Shown piece by piece: positions 17,921 through 27,414 of a stretch of 64,000 nucleotides of DNA; within the stretch, counting starts at the first letter, position 1; every line of letters begins with the position of its first letter. The stretch comes from Bifidobacterium bombi DSM 19703 (lineage in GTDB: Bacteria > Actinomycetota > Actinomycetes > Actinomycetales > Bifidobacteriaceae): NCBI RefSeq assembly GCF_000737845.1, contig NZ_ATLK01000001.1:496001-560000 (forward strand). The letters run 5' to 3'. The notes beneath the pieces are model-generated. The model saw only the letters and a program-made list of their open reading frames with translations, did not search any database and had not been told where the DNA came from. The translations under genes were made by a program, and so were the position numbers.

Positions 17921-18775
17921 ATGCTTAGCCAATTGAAAAGAACCGCCGTGGTCGCTCTGACGGTGGTGATGTCGTTGTCAATGGGCGCGTGCGGGCCGAA
18001 TGACAACCAGTCGCAGATATCCGGCGGCCCGACTATAGCTGTCGGACTCTCGCTGGACATCCCAGGCATCGGACTGGAACATGAAGGCAGGTATTCGGGG
18101 TTTGATGTGGAGATTGCCAAATACGTAGCCCATAAATTGGGGTATTCCGACAAGCAAATTGTTTTTAAGAACATCGAGCCCAGTGTCAGGGTCGATGCCC
18201 TCAACCATAACGTCGTCGACATTCTCGTTTCTCCCTTACAGCAAAACATCGCCAAGGTGCACGAAACGTCGGCCGCTGCAAGCAATGATTTCGAATTCGC
18301 CGGTCCGGCCCTGACAACCCGACAGGGTTTTCTCGCATTTGCCGATGCCATCGATTCGTTCAAAGACGGGTCGCTTTTGTCGGGGAAACGCGTATGCACG
18401 GTCTCGGGTTTGGGCGACGAGGCGGCAATCACGTCCATGTCACCAGGGGTCGGCATCATTGAATTCTCAAATTATGGGCAGTGTCTGACGGCTTTGATGT
18501 CGAGCGAAGTCGATGCCATGAGCGCGGACGTGGCGGCGCTCAAAGGGTTCTCTTCGCAGGTGCCTGACGAGCGGTTGTCCGTGTCGGAGCTCGATGGCTC
18601 GGGCATCGAGCATGGCATATGGACACGGGCCGGCACGACACGACTTAAGGAGAAGATCAGGGGCATCCTTTCCGACATGGTCAGTGAAGGTGCTTGGAAC
18701 GACGCTGTTTCGCATATGGAGAAAAGCACGGGATTCCGTCCTGAGGGGAAGCCCAACCTCACAACCCGTCAATGA
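17921..18775 (+). CDS. Amino-acid ABC transporter substrate-binding lipoprotein, family 3
   Basis: A 284-residue lipoprotein: basic start, hydrophobic helix and lipobox MGAC (Cys24). The mature part has the family 3 solute-binding fold (PTIAVGLSLDIPGIG, YSGFDVEIAKYVAHKLGY, DALNHNVVDILVSPL), typical of glutamine or other polar amino-acid importers. GGAGG lies just upstream of ATG 17921, preferred over an in-frame ATG at 17903. No permease or ATPase gene is adjacent, so it is an orphan binding protein or a sensor. Its gene is followed by leuS after 54 bases. Confidence 0.85.
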   Translation: MLSQLKRTAVVALTVVMSLSMGACGPNDNQSQISGGPTIAVGLSLDIPGIGLEHEGRYSGFDVEIAKYVAHKLGYSDKQIVFKNIEPSVRVDALNHNVVDILVSPLQQNIAKVHETSAAASNDFEFAGPALTTRQGFLAFADAIDSFKDGSLLSGKRVCTVSGLGDEAAITSMSPGVGIIEFSNYGQCLTALMSSEVDAMSADVAALKGFSSQVPDERLSVSELDGSGIEHGIWTRAGTTRLKEKIRGILSDMVSEGAWNDAVSHMEKSTGFRPEGKPNLTTRQ

Positions 18776-18817
18776 TGCCGTTCGCCACGATGGAAGGCGC
18801 GTGTCCAGCTAAATAGC

Positions 18818-18823
18818 CATACT
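18818..18823 (+). promoter_or_regulatory. Possible -10 element for leuS
   Basis: CATACT, one mismatch from TATACT, lies six bases before the leuS ATG, which has no Shine-Dalgarno sequence. This resembles the leaderless arrangement seen at other genes here. There is no room for a T-box leader between leuS and the preceding gene. Confidence 0.3.
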
Positions 18824-18829
18824 TTTCAT

Positions 18830-21802
18830 ATGACTGAAAATGTGACGAGCACAAACGAGACCAACGCCGCACCCCAAACACCGGCGTACCGTTACGATGC
18901 CCATATGGCCCAAGACATCGAACTCAAGTGGCAGACTTATTGGGATGACAACGGGACGTTCTGGGCAGCCAACGCGAAAGGCAACCTAACGGATGGTGAG
19001 GGGCGCAACGCCGAAGGACGCGCTCCGTACTTTGCGATAGGGATGTTCCCGTACCCCTCGGGCAAAGGTCTGCACGTAGGCCATCCCCTGGGCTACCTGG
19101 CCACGGACGTAGTGAGTCGATACCACCGGATGAAGGGCGAAAACGTACTCCACGCGATGGGCTACGATGCCTTCGGACTTCCGGCGGAGCAATACGCCGT
19201 GCAAACCGGTCAGCATCCGCGAATCACCACTGAGGCCAATATCGCCAACATGCGACGCCAGTTGCACCGCATGGGCTTGAGTTTCGATGACCGCCGGACG
19301 TTCGCGACCATCGATGCCGACTACATGCGCTGGACGCAGTGGATTTTTTCGCGAATCTACGACTCATGGTATGACGACGACTACGTTCGCAAGGATGGGG
19401 GTCAGGGGAGTGCCAGACCGATCGATACGTTGATCGAGCAGTTCAGGACTGGTAAAAGAGCCATACCGGGGTTTGAAGACAAGTCCTGGTCTGATCTGAG
19501 CAAGGTTGACCAGGCAAACGTCCTCAACGGATTCAGGTTGGCGTATATCTCGAATTCGCCGGTCAATTGGTGTCCCGGCTTGGGAACTGTGTTGGCGAAC
19601 GAAGAGGTCACCGCGGAAGGCAAATCCGAACGCGGCAATTTCCCTGTGTTCCAGCGCGAGCTCCGTCAATGGTCCATGCGTATTACGGCCTATGGGCGTC
19701 GGCTTATGGATGACTTGGGCCTCATAGATTGGCCCGACAAGGTCAAGACCATGCAACGCAATTGGATAGGTGAGTCTCATGGCGCCACCGTTCACTTTAA
19801 GGTGGAGACGGACCAGGGCGAACGAGACATGGAGGTCTACACGACACGTCCGGATACGCTTTTCGGAGCCACGTTCACCGTCGTCTCTCCAGAACATGCG
19901 CTACTGGAGTCTGTTCCCTCCTCATGGCCTGAAGACACCCCGGAAAATTGGAAAGATGGTTACGAAACACCACGCGAAGGTGTGGAGCATTACCGTCGCT
20001 TGGCGCAGTCCAAGACCGCCCAGGACAGGGTGGACGAAGCCGGGGAGAAGACGGGTCTGTTCACCGGTCTGTATGCTCGCAACCCGATCACAGGGGATTC
20101 TTTGCCCATCTTCACCGCCGATTATGTGCTTATGGATTACGGAACCGGTGCCATAATGGCGGTTCCTGGTGGAGACCAACGCGATTATGACTTCGCGGTG
20201 AAGTACGGTCTCCCAGTCACATACACGGTTGAGCCTTTGCCAGATTCGGGTGATGATCTGGGTAATTACGAAGGGAAGGCGCCGTTCGTGTCCCACGAGG
20301 GAATTGTCATCAATTCCTCTACGGCGCGGACCGCCGCCCAAGGTGACGCTCTCTCGCTTGACGGCCTGCACGTCGACGAAGCCATTGCCAAAGTCACGAA
20401 GTGGCTCGAATCCGCTGGGGTCGGTCATGGCACCGTGAGCTACAGGCTGCGCGATTGGCTGTTTTCACGCCAGCGTTACTGGGGCGAACCATTCCCAATT
20501 GTCTACGATGAGGATGGTGTTCCATATCTGTTGCCTGATTCCATGCTTCCCATCAACTTGCCTGACGTGCCTGACTACAGTCCGAAGACCTTTGCGCCGG
20601 ACGATTCTCAGTCCAGTCCCGAAGCGCCTCTCAGCCGAAACAAGGAATGGGTCAAGGTCACGCTTGACCTCGGGGACGGGCCCAAGACATATTACCGCGA
20701 CACGAACACCATGCCGAACTGGGCGGGTTCCTGTTGGTATTACATGCGGTATCTCGACCCTTCGAATAGCGACCACATGGTGGATCCCGAGGAGTATGAC
20801 TACTGGATGGGGCCTGAGCATAACGCCACGGCGGGAGTCGCAGGTGGTGTGGACCTCTATGTCGGTGGCGTCGAGCACGCGGTTCTTCATTTGCTATATT
20901 CCCGCTTCTGGCATAAGGTTCTTTTTGACCTAGGCTACGTCTCAAGTCCCGAACCGTTCCACAAGTTGTTCAATCAGGGCATGATCCAGGCTTACGCATA
21001 TACGGATGACCGAGGCCAGTATGTTCCGGCATCAGAGGTTGAGGAAGGCCCTGCTGGCTCCGACGGCGAACCTACATTCACTTGGAAGGGTCAACACGCC
21101 AACAGGGAATTCGGGAAGATGGGCAAGAGCCTGAAGAACATCGTCACGCCCGATGACCTCTACGATAGTTACGGGGCCGATACGTTCCGTGTATATGAGA
21201 TGAGCATGGGGCCGCTTGACGAGTCTCGTCCATGGAACGACCGCAACGTTGTAGGAGGTATGCGTTTTCTTCAGCGCCTTTGGCGAAACGTGCTCGACGA
21301 AAATACGGGAGAAGTCACGGTAACCGATGAACCGGCCGATATGAAGACGCTCAAGTTGCTGAACAACACCATCGCTGAAGTGACGGTGGAGATGGAGGAG
21401 ATGAGGCCGAACACAGCTATCGCAAGGCTTATCGTGTTGAACAACCATCTTACCGGACTGAAGTCAGTTCCCAGAAGCGCGGTCGAGCCGTTGATTCTCA
21501 TGCTTTCGCCGATAGCTCCTCATATATGTGAGGAGCTATGGAGCCGACTAGGTCACGACGAATCGCTTGCTCATGCATCGTGGCCGAAGGTTGACGCACG
21601 TTATGTAGGTCAGGACAGCGTCACCGCCGTCGTTCAGATCAAGGGAAAGGTTCGCGCAAAATTCGAGGTTGATTCTGACATAGATCCGGACGAATTGCGG
21701 CGAATGGCTCTCGACGCAGTGGCTTCGCGGCTTGGTGGCAGGGAACCGCGCAAGGTCATCGTCAAGGCGCCGCGAATCGTCTCCATCGTCCCCTCGGAGT
21801 AA
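18830..21802 (+). CDS. leuS: Leucyl-tRNA synthetase
   Basis: Charges tRNA-Leu with leucine. The protein has 990 residues, longer than the 860-880 of Escherichia coli LeuRS because of an N-terminal extension and insertions typical of actinobacteria. The HIGH-class signature is KGLHVGHPLGY, the CP1 editing domain is present (TTRPDTLFGATF, VLMDYGTGAIMAVPGGDQRD), and the KMSKS-class signature reads KMGKSLKN. The anticodon-binding domain and C-terminal domain (VVQIKGKVRAKFEV) complete it. ATG 18830 has no Shine-Dalgarno sequence but fits a leaderless start. A rho-independent terminator follows at 21846. Confidence 0.97.
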   Translation: MTENVTSTNETNAAPQTPAYRYDAHMAQDIELKWQTYWDDNGTFWAANAKGNLTDGEGRNAEGRAPYFAIGMFPYPSGKGLHVGHPLGYLATDVVSRYHRMKGENVLHAMGYDAFGLPAEQYAVQTGQHPRITTEANIANMRRQLHRMGLSFDDRRTFATIDADYMRWTQWIFSRIYDSWYDDDYVRKDGGQGSARPIDTLIEQFRTGKRAIPGFEDKSWSDLSKVDQANVLNGFRLAYISNSPVNWCPGLGTVLANEEVTAEGKSERGNFPVFQRELRQWSMRITAYGRRLMDDLGLIDWPDKVKTMQRNWIGESHGATVHFKVETDQGERDMEVYTTRPDTLFGATFTVVSPEHALLESVPSSWPEDTPENWKDGYETPREGVEHYRRLAQSKTAQDRVDEAGEKTGLFTGLYARNPITGDSLPIFTADYVLMDYGTGAIMAVPGGDQRDYDFAVKYGLPVTYTVEPLPDSGDDLGNYEGKAPFVSHEGIVINSSTARTAAQGDALSLDGLHVDEAIAKVTKWLESAGVGHGTVSYRLRDWLFSRQRYWGEPFPIVYDEDGVPYLLPDSMLPINLPDVPDYSPKTFAPDDSQSSPEAPLSRNKEWVKVTLDLGDGPKTYYRDTNTMPNWAGSCWYYMRYLDPSNSDHMVDPEEYDYWMGPEHNATAGVAGGVDLYVGGVEHAVLHLLYSRFWHKVLFDLGYVSSPEPFHKLFNQGMIQAYAYTDDRGQYVPASEVEEGPAGSDGEPTFTWKGQHANREFGKMGKSLKNIVTPDDLYDSYGADTFRVYEMSMGPLDESRPWNDRNVVGGMRFLQRLWRNVLDENTGEVTVTDEPADMKTLKLLNNTIAEVTVEMEEMRPNTAIARLIVLNNHLTGLKSVPRSAVEPLILMLSPIAPHICEELWSRLGHDESLAHASWPKVDARYVGQDSVTAVVQIKGKVRAKFEVDSDIDPDELRRMALDAVASRLGGREPRKVIVKAPRIVSIVPSE

Positions 21803-21845
21803 GGGTGAGTAGTTACACTATGTGTGTTTGAAAGGCCTCCTTATG

Positions 21846-21887
21846 TCGTGCCTTCCCGGTCCGATCCGTGAAGGCACGATTCTTATT
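21846..21887 (+). terminator. Rho-independent terminator of leuS
   Basis: Ten-base perfect arms TCGTGCCTTC (21846-21855) and GAAGGCACGA (21870-21879) with a 14-base loop, followed by TTCTTATT. It lies 43 bases after the leuS stop. Confidence 0.8.
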
Positions 21888-21986
21888 GTGGCACGTTGCA
21901 ACACACGTCATGCGTCGGTGAGAATCGTTCGACCACATTGACGGACACGGAACGCTGAAAGCCACTTCGCGTCGGATGATGGTGTC

Positions 21987-22901
21987 ATGCAAAGGCATCA
22001 ATATAATGGCGTCGCCGCTCGACGGCTGAAACAATACCGGTACGATAGTGCCGCAACCGTCGAAGACGCACATGACGGCTCGTACACTTTCCCTCGAGTC
22101 CGGCTCGCTACACCTTGGCCTGATGTTGTACCAAACCGGCGAATCCGGCTTTCGAGAAGACTTCAGATAGATCCTCGAACCAACGTTGATAAATCGCCTA
22201 TACACCGGCTTCCCAAAAGACGCTCGTCGTCTGGTCAAACCGAAGCTCAAGACCGACCAAAGGTTTTCGTCTCCAATGATGCTGTACCGAAGATCGCCAC
22301 GCTCGATCTGCTCAGTGGGGTGCATGTAGGCGACGGCGGAGAGGCTCCTGGCCGCGGTGACGGCGATGGCGGGAGAAACGTCCCGCGACTGTCGCTCAGG
22401 CCGGTCCACTCGCTTTTGTTGATTTTTATCCTCATCGTGGCGTTGTGCGCCAGCCTAACCATGCTGATACAGCAAGGCGCTAATCTTTCCAGGGGCACAA
22501 CGAATCATGGCTCAAAAGCCTCACGGAGCACATCCATTGACGCCCCTGTTCACTCCAGTCGCGGCGGCGACAAGCTTCGCGAGCAAAGCCGGGCTTCCGA
22601 AACGACCGTTGACGGTAAGGAATCAGTACAGTCACAAGGAAATTCTGGTGTGCAGGATGATGCACGGACTTCTGATCCGGCACAACGGAGCAATGTCTCG
22701 GGCACGCATGTCGTGGTCAATCTCAATACCGCGGACGTTAGGACCTTACAGACAATTAAGGGAATAGGTCCGGTCACGGCGCAGCGGATTATCGATTATC
22801 GCAGTTCGATCGGTCAATTCACCAGTATCGATCAGCTACTTGAAGTAGATGGCATAGGCCCTAAGAAAATGGAGAAGATACGGGGACTGGTGACGTTATG
22901 A
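21987..22901 (+). CDS. comEA: ComEA-like helix-hairpin-helix DNA-binding protein
   Basis: The C-terminal 70 residues are two helix-hairpin-helix motifs of the ComEA type (VNLNTADVRTLQTIKGIGPV, then LLEVDGIGPKKMEKIRGL), which bind incoming DNA during transformation. A single membrane helix (about residues 139-161) and a long Ser/Asp-rich linker place this domain outside the cell. The first 135 residues before the helix are longer and more basic than in most ComEA proteins, and the ATG at 21987 has no clear ribosome-binding site, so the true start may lie further downstream. comEC follows with a four-base overlap. Whether this lineage is naturally competent is not established; the pair is widespread and conserved in bifidobacteria-like genomes. 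Confidence 0.85.
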   Translation: MQRHQYNGVAARRLKQYRYDSAATVEDAHDGSYTFPRVRLATPWPDVVPNRRIRLSRRLQIDPRTNVDKSPIHRLPKRRSSSGQTEAQDRPKVFVSNDAVPKIATLDLLSGVHVGDGGEAPGRGDGDGGRNVPRLSLRPVHSLLLIFILIVALCASLTMLIQQGANLSRGTTNHGSKASRSTSIDAPVHSSRGGDKLREQSRASETTVDGKESVQSQGNSGVQDDARTSDPAQRSNVSGTHVVVNLNTADVRTLQTIKGIGPVTAQRIIDYRSSIGQFTSIDQLLEVDGIGPKKMEKIRGLVTL

Positions 22902-24763
22902 ACGACGCGCTGTCAGGGCATTGCAATCATCGTGCAGCTCATGAACAAGGAAGCAGGGACCTGCGGTTGTTCATTATGGCAACTGCGGTCTGGTGTTCGA
23001 CGCTTGCTTCACAGTGGTTGTTTCGTCGGACATTTTCCGAAACCACGCGTCAGTCTGGATTCGGTACGCATGAGGGCTTGAGATACAGGTCCGTGCTTGC
23101 GATGATGACGTTCCCGGCAGCGATTGTGGTGGTGTCATCGACCGGTTTGTGTCTCATGGCTGCCATCATCTGCTTGGTGGTTGCATTTCGGCGTTTACGG
23201 AACAGAGACGATTCACGGTTCCCTAAGCGAGGTGGTCCGGTTTGTCGCAACCAAGTCGTCTTGTGGTTTTCGGTGCTCGTGTGCTGTTGTCTTACAGCAT
23301 TCATAGTTTCGTTCGTTGCCGATTTGAGATCGTGGCATGATCCGGCAATACAGGCGGCCAATGACCAATCACATCGTTTGACCGAAGTCGAAGTCGAAGT
23401 GCTCTCTCCGGTCACAGCTTCGAAAACTTGGGATGGCGATTGTCAGGTTCGAGCCAGGATGCGGTCCATCGACCGTGATGACGTCGTGGAGAAAAGCGCG
23501 TCGACAACGAGGTTGATTCTCAGTGGAACGGCCTGTGGAAACGTGGAAAATGGCCAGACCTTGCAGGTCTCCGGACTCATCGAACCTGCGCGTTTCGGCC
23601 CGGAAGCGACATGGTTGACCGTTCCCACGACCGGTACGGTCAAGATTATGGACAAGGGGCCGTTTATCCAGCAAATCTCCACCCACATGCAACAGGCTTT
23701 TGTCGAAGTCTGTGACCGGCTTTCGGATCAGGGGAGAGTACTCGTGCCAGGCTTGACCATCGGCGTGCTTGGACAGGACATCGTGGCGAACCCGGAGGTC
23801 GCCCATGAACCAATCAATCCGACCTTCGCATCTCTGCTGGAACGAGATTTCAAACGGGCTGGAATCATGCACCTCATGGCGGTGTCAGGCGGGCATTTCG
23901 CCATCGTGACCGACTTGACGGTAACGATTTGCTCAAGCATGCTGATGCACCGCAGAGCGAAAGCCTGCATACAAGCCTTGGCATGCCTACTACTTGCAGC
24001 GCTCATGTATCCTTCAGACTCGGTCTTGCGGGCAGTCATTATGGGCGTTTTGACGGCTCTGTGCCGCTGGGTGGGGCGGCCCAGTCAGACGCTGAACATG
24101 CTGGGCCTTACGGTGGTAATCGTGCTGATATCCAATCCAAGCATGGCAAGAAGCTATGGTTTCGCCCTTTCCTGCTGTTCTGTAGCCGGCATCGAGCTAT
24201 GCTCCGACAAGATATCCGCTGGTTTGGAATCGGTCATGCCGCATCCCTTGGCAGATTCGGTGGCGGCTACTTGTTCGGCCCAGTTATTCACACTTCCAAT
24301 TCAGGTGATGATATCGCCGCAACTGCCTTTGCTATCCATACCGGCCAATCTCATCGTCAGCCCGTTCGTCGATTTTTCGACAATATGTGGATTGTGCGGA
24401 CTGATGCTCGCATGGTGCTGCAGACCTCTTGCATTCATGTTCGTTTGGCTCGCTGCTTGCGGGACCTGGGTGATGCAACGTTGCGCCGTCCTTGCCGGCG
24501 GGTCAGGCAAGACGCAACTGCCATGGTCCGGCGGCTTCCGAGGCGCCATGCTGATTCTCTTCCTGGAGATCACGTTCATTGGACTTCTGCAGACTCTGCG
24601 TTTGCTCGTGAAGCGAGCCATGTGGCGAGCCGATGATGGCGAGCCTACGTTTTCGACACCTTCGGGTTCTCCACTGCGAACAAGCATCTGGCAAAGATCG
24701 AAGATCTGGGTTCTGGAGACGAAATCTTTGCTTTCATCTTTGGAATGGAGGGACCGGCAATGA
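22898..24763 (+). CDS. comEC: ComEC/Rec2-family DNA uptake channel protein, short form
   Basis: A 621-residue polytopic membrane protein with the ComEC competence domain (LVPGLTIGVLGQD, then MHLMAVSGGHFAIVTDL, a hallmark) and many membrane helices. A beta-barrel OB-like domain precedes (about residues 160-250). The protein stops after the membrane domain; the C-terminal metallo-beta-lactamase-like nuclease domain present in Bacillus ComEC is absent, which is common in actinobacteria. It would form the channel for single-stranded DNA. ATG overlaps the comEA stop, and the holA gene overlaps its own stop, so comEA-comEC-holA form one unit. Confidence 0.85.
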   Translation: MNDALSGHCNHRAAHEQGSRDLRLFIMATAVWCSTLASQWLFRRTFSETTRQSGFGTHEGLRYRSVLAMMTFPAAIVVVSSTGLCLMAAIICLVVAFRRLRNRDDSRFPKRGGPVCRNQVVLWFSVLVCCCLTAFIVSFVADLRSWHDPAIQAANDQSHRLTEVEVEVLSPVTASKTWDGDCQVRARMRSIDRDDVVEKSASTTRLILSGTACGNVENGQTLQVSGLIEPARFGPEATWLTVPTTGTVKIMDKGPFIQQISTHMQQAFVEVCDRLSDQGRVLVPGLTIGVLGQDIVANPEVAHEPINPTFASLLERDFKRAGIMHLMAVSGGHFAIVTDLTVTICSSMLMHRRAKACIQALACLLLAALMYPSDSVLRAVIMGVLTALCRWVGRPSQTLNMLGLTVVIVLISNPSMARSYGFALSCCSVAGIELCSDKISAGLESVMPHPLADSVAATCSAQLFTLPIQVMISPQLPLLSIPANLIVSPFVDFSTICGLCGLMLAWCCRPLAFMFVWLAACGTWVMQRCAVLAGGSGKTQLPWSGGFRGAMLILFLEITFIGLLQTLRLLVKRAMWRADDGEPTFSTPSGSPLRTSIWQRSKIWVLETKSLLSSLEWRDRQ

Positions 24764-25776
24764 CATGGATCAATATGTCCAGCTGTACAACGAAATTGAA
24801 TAGTATGAAACAGCATGATGTCAGCCGTTGCGTCATCGTCTCCGGCGGTGACGACTATCTGGCCGAGCAAGCCGTAAGAGATCTGCAGGACAAGGCTCTG
24901 CGAGTCGATCCACAAGCCGAGGTCATACATCTTGATGCGCTTACGGCGAGCGAATATGATTTCGATGAGGCTGTCAGTCCTTCGCTGCTGAGTTTACGAA
25001 ACATCGTACAGGTCTGCAATCTTCAGGCTGCTGACGAAAAATTGATTGACGCGATGAGCGCCTTTTGCAGCGACAACCGTGATGGTGATGCATCGAGCTT
25101 CGTGATAGCGCGTCATGATGGTGGTCTTAAAGGTCGTAAATTCATTACGCGTCTTGTCGGGCAGGGCGCAAGTGAAGAGAAGATACCGGAGCTGAAGTAT
25201 CCGAACGACAAACTGGGTTTTGTCATGGACCAGTTCGCCCGAAACCACAGGCGCGTCGATCCACAGGCAGCTCAGCAGCTGATATCGGTGTTGGGAGATC
25301 GTACCGCAGAATTGGCGGCTATGTGTTCCCAGCTATGCTTTGATTTTGAAGACGACCCCATCGGCATCAATCGCGTTGACCAATATTTGGATGCGGACCC
25401 GCAAGTCACCGGATTCGCCGTGGCCGATCAGGCCTTGGCTGGGCATGGGGCACAATCCATCGAATCCATGCGCGCTGCGGTCAAACAGCTGATATCACCG
25501 ATAGCCATGATAGGTGCGCTTGAGATGAAACTGCGTTCATTGGCCAAAGCTTCGGCGGTTCAGTCGGGTGTTATTTCCACGGCCGAGGCGAAGATGTCCC
25601 CTTGGATGCTGAACAATGCGAAGCGCCAGCTTTCGGGCTGGACATCGCAAGGTTTGTCGAACTGCCTCCAGGCGCTTGCCGCGGCAGATGAGTCAAACAA
25701 ATCGAACGCAGGTGATCCGGTCTACGCGTTGGAACGTTGCCTGATGCTCATCTCGCATAAGGGAAGGAACATATGA
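24760..25776 (+). CDS. holA: DNA polymerase III subunit delta
   Basis: A 338-residue clamp-loader delta subunit, which opens the sliding clamp. It has the N-terminal SGGDDYLAEQAVRDL motif and the C-terminal helical collar segment QALAGHGAQSIESMRAAVKQ followed by SPWMLNNAKRQLSGW. The usual family neighbourhood (comEA-comEC-holA) is conserved here and supports the call. ATG 24760 overlaps the comEC stop in an ATGA arrangement, with GGAGGG a few bases upstream. The four-base overlap with tsaE suggests that transcription continues into the t6A operon. Confidence 0.93.
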   Translation: MTWINMSSCTTKLNSMKQHDVSRCVIVSGGDDYLAEQAVRDLQDKALRVDPQAEVIHLDALTASEYDFDEAVSPSLLSLRNIVQVCNLQAADEKLIDAMSAFCSDNRDGDASSFVIARHDGGLKGRKFITRLVGQGASEEKIPELKYPNDKLGFVMDQFARNHRRVDPQAAQQLISVLGDRTAELAAMCSQLCFDFEDDPIGINRVDQYLDADPQVTGFAVADQALAGHGAQSIESMRAAVKQLISPIAMIGALEMKLRSLAKASAVQSGVISTAEAKMSPWMLNNAKRQLSGWTSQGLSNCLQALAAADESNKSNAGDPVYALERCLMLISHKGRNI

Positions 25777-26417
25777 TGACGCATAAGGACAATGACCTAC
25801 GCTGCGTGGGCGGGCGCCGGATCGATGTGCCAACGGCTCACGGCATGAGGCGTCTTGGACAGGCGGTGGCGCAAATCGTCACAGGAGGCGACATACTGCT
25901 TCTTTCTGGCCCTTTAGGCGCGGGGAAGACCACCTTCGCTCAGGGTTTTGGTCTCGGTCTGCATGTGAACGGTGACGTTGTTTCCCCTACGTTCACCATT
26001 GCTCGGGAGATGGATGGAAGATTTTGCAATGGCGACAAGGCTCACATGGTGCATGTCGATGCCTATCGGCTGGGTGGTTCCTCATACGAACCCGGGCAGG
26101 ATAGTGTCCTTCGTCTTCTTGATGAATTGGAATCGTTGGGGCTGGATGAAGAGCTGGAGGATCCCGATGAGCATACGGTCATACTGATGGAATGGGGCGA
26201 GCAGATGGCCCAGGCCTTGGCATCGGAACGCTTGGAAATACATATCGACCGGAATGCGCTGCCTTGCCCTGTGCAGACCGATGATGCACAATGCAAGAAC
26301 GATGCGAGTTCCGTAGCTGATGAATTGAACGGTGATGGACTAAGGCAAGTGCTCTTCACCCCCGTGGGACAACGTTGGGCTGGTTTCGACATCGATTGGC
26401 TTGAAGCCTATCTGTAG
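25773..26417 (+). CDS. tsaE: tRNA t6A biosynthesis ATPase TsaE
   Basis: TsaE is the ATPase partner of TsaB and TsaD in making N6-threonylcarbamoyladenosine at position 37 of ANN-decoding tRNAs. Visible: Walker A GPLGAGKTTFAQGFG, SPTFTIAREM, and HVDAYRLGG (the catalytic switch region). At 214 residues it is longer than the usual 150-165; the extra is an acidic insert (about residues 105-130) and a non-conserved stretch near 150-190. ATG overlaps the holA stop. The next gene, tsaB, starts about 80 bases later with its own likely promoter. Confidence 0.93.
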   Translation: MMTHKDNDLRCVGGRRIDVPTAHGMRRLGQAVAQIVTGGDILLLSGPLGAGKTTFAQGFGLGLHVNGDVVSPTFTIAREMDGRFCNGDKAHMVHVDAYRLGGSSYEPGQDSVLRLLDELESLGLDEELEDPDEHTVILMEWGEQMAQALASERLEIHIDRNALPCPVQTDDAQCKNDASSVADELNGDGLRQVLFTPVGQRWAGFDIDWLEAYL

Positions 26418-26470
26418 CCCAATCGCAACGCAAGAGACCGCAACACCCCAGGCGTTTCATGGGGTCGGAT

Positions 26471-26476
26471 TATCCT
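26471..26476 (+). promoter_or_regulatory. Possible -10 element before tsaB
   Basis: TATCCT lies 23 bases before the tsaB ATG and would give a short leader carrying the GGAAGG ribosome-binding site. No convincing -35. Confidence 0.3.
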
Positions 26477-26499
26477 TGAGATGAATCAGGGAAGGAATC

Positions 26500-27414
26500 A
26501 TGTCACATACGCTTATCATTGACACCTCGTTCGGTTCCACAGTAGGTGTCCTTGGACACGAACCGGTAGTAGAAAAGGACTCCAGGACGCATGTGGAACG
26601 TCTCCAGGCGAACATCGGCCAATCCGTAGCTCAGGCGGGCTTGGACACGAAAGACATCGACCGGATCGTCGTGGGCATAGGTCCGGCTCCCTTTACTGGT
26701 CTCAGAGTAGGGGTGGTGACGGCCAAGGCATTGGCGTACGCAACCGGCGCACGCTTGCTTGGTCAAGATATTCTTCAGCCTCAGATGTTGATGGCGTATC
26801 GGCTCCGTCGAGGACATGTCGGCGGGCGATTCGATCGCTTACCGGAGGTTTCGCAAGAAACTCACGGAAAACCATATTCCACGACGTTGTCCGAGCATAA
26901 CGACGATAGTGTCCCTTCGGTCTTCACGCTGTGCGTCAACGATGCGCGTCGTAGGCAACTGTACTTTTCGCTATATGACGGCAACGGAAAGCTGATAATA
27001 CCGATGGATATTGATTACCCGGCACATATAGCACAGCGTGTCAATGAACAGGTCGGCCGTCTTACGGACGGCCATGAAGGCCATGTACTGATCGACGTGA
27101 TCGGACATGGTGCCGGGAAATATGAAGCTGATTGGCGAATTCTACAACGACCGGGTCAGGTGATTGACGCTTCGGTGTTGGACCTAGGAGCCCGGGGTTT
27201 GCGTATCTTTGCAGATTGCGCATTCGCTTCGGTCGGAGATGCCAATCGGGGTCTTGCCGTTGACGGCATCATGCCCCCGACTTGGCTCGGATCGGTGCGC
27301 AGGAACGGTGAAGCGCAAGTGGAGCCGTTGTATTTGCGACGTCCTGATGTTAGCGTCCCCAACCCACTTAAGCATGTGCTCAACTCAAACGCGCTTCAAA
27401 GGAATGCCGCATGA
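26500..27414 (+). CDS. tsaB: tRNA t6A biosynthesis protein TsaB
   Basis: A 304-residue ASKHA-fold scaffold that pairs with TsaD. Conserved features are the N-terminal IDTSFGSTVGVL and GIGPAPFTGLRVGVVTAKALA. It is about 70 residues longer than Escherichia coli TsaB because of an insert after residue 95 (the region rich in Arg, His and Ser around residues 100-135). Ribosome-binding site GGAAGG precedes ATG 26500. It overlaps rimI by four bases, and rimI overlaps tsaD, so tsaB-rimI-tsaD are translationally coupled. Confidence 0.94.
   Translation: MSHTLIIDTSFGSTVGVLGHEPVVEKDSRTHVERLQANIGQSVAQAGLDTKDIDRIVVGIGPAPFTGLRVGVVTAKALAYATGARLLGQDILQPQMLMAYRLRRGHVGGRFDRLPEVSQETHGKPYSTTLSEHNDDSVPSVFTLCVNDARRRQLYFSLYDGNGKLIIPMDIDYPAHIAQRVNEQVGRLTDGHEGHVLIDVIGHGAGKYEADWRILQRPGQVIDASVLDLGARGLRIFADCAFASVGDANRGLAVDGIMPPTWLGSVRRNGEAQVEPLYLRRPDVSVPNPLKHVLNSNALQRNAA

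Noticed and set aside
18776..18829. T-box or other riboswitch before leuS
   Set aside because: Only 54 bases separate the genes; there is no room for a T-box leader.
21115..21140. KMGKS in place of KMSKS in LeuRS as a degenerate active site
   Set aside because: KMGKSLKN is normal for actinobacterial LeuRS, so it is not a defect.
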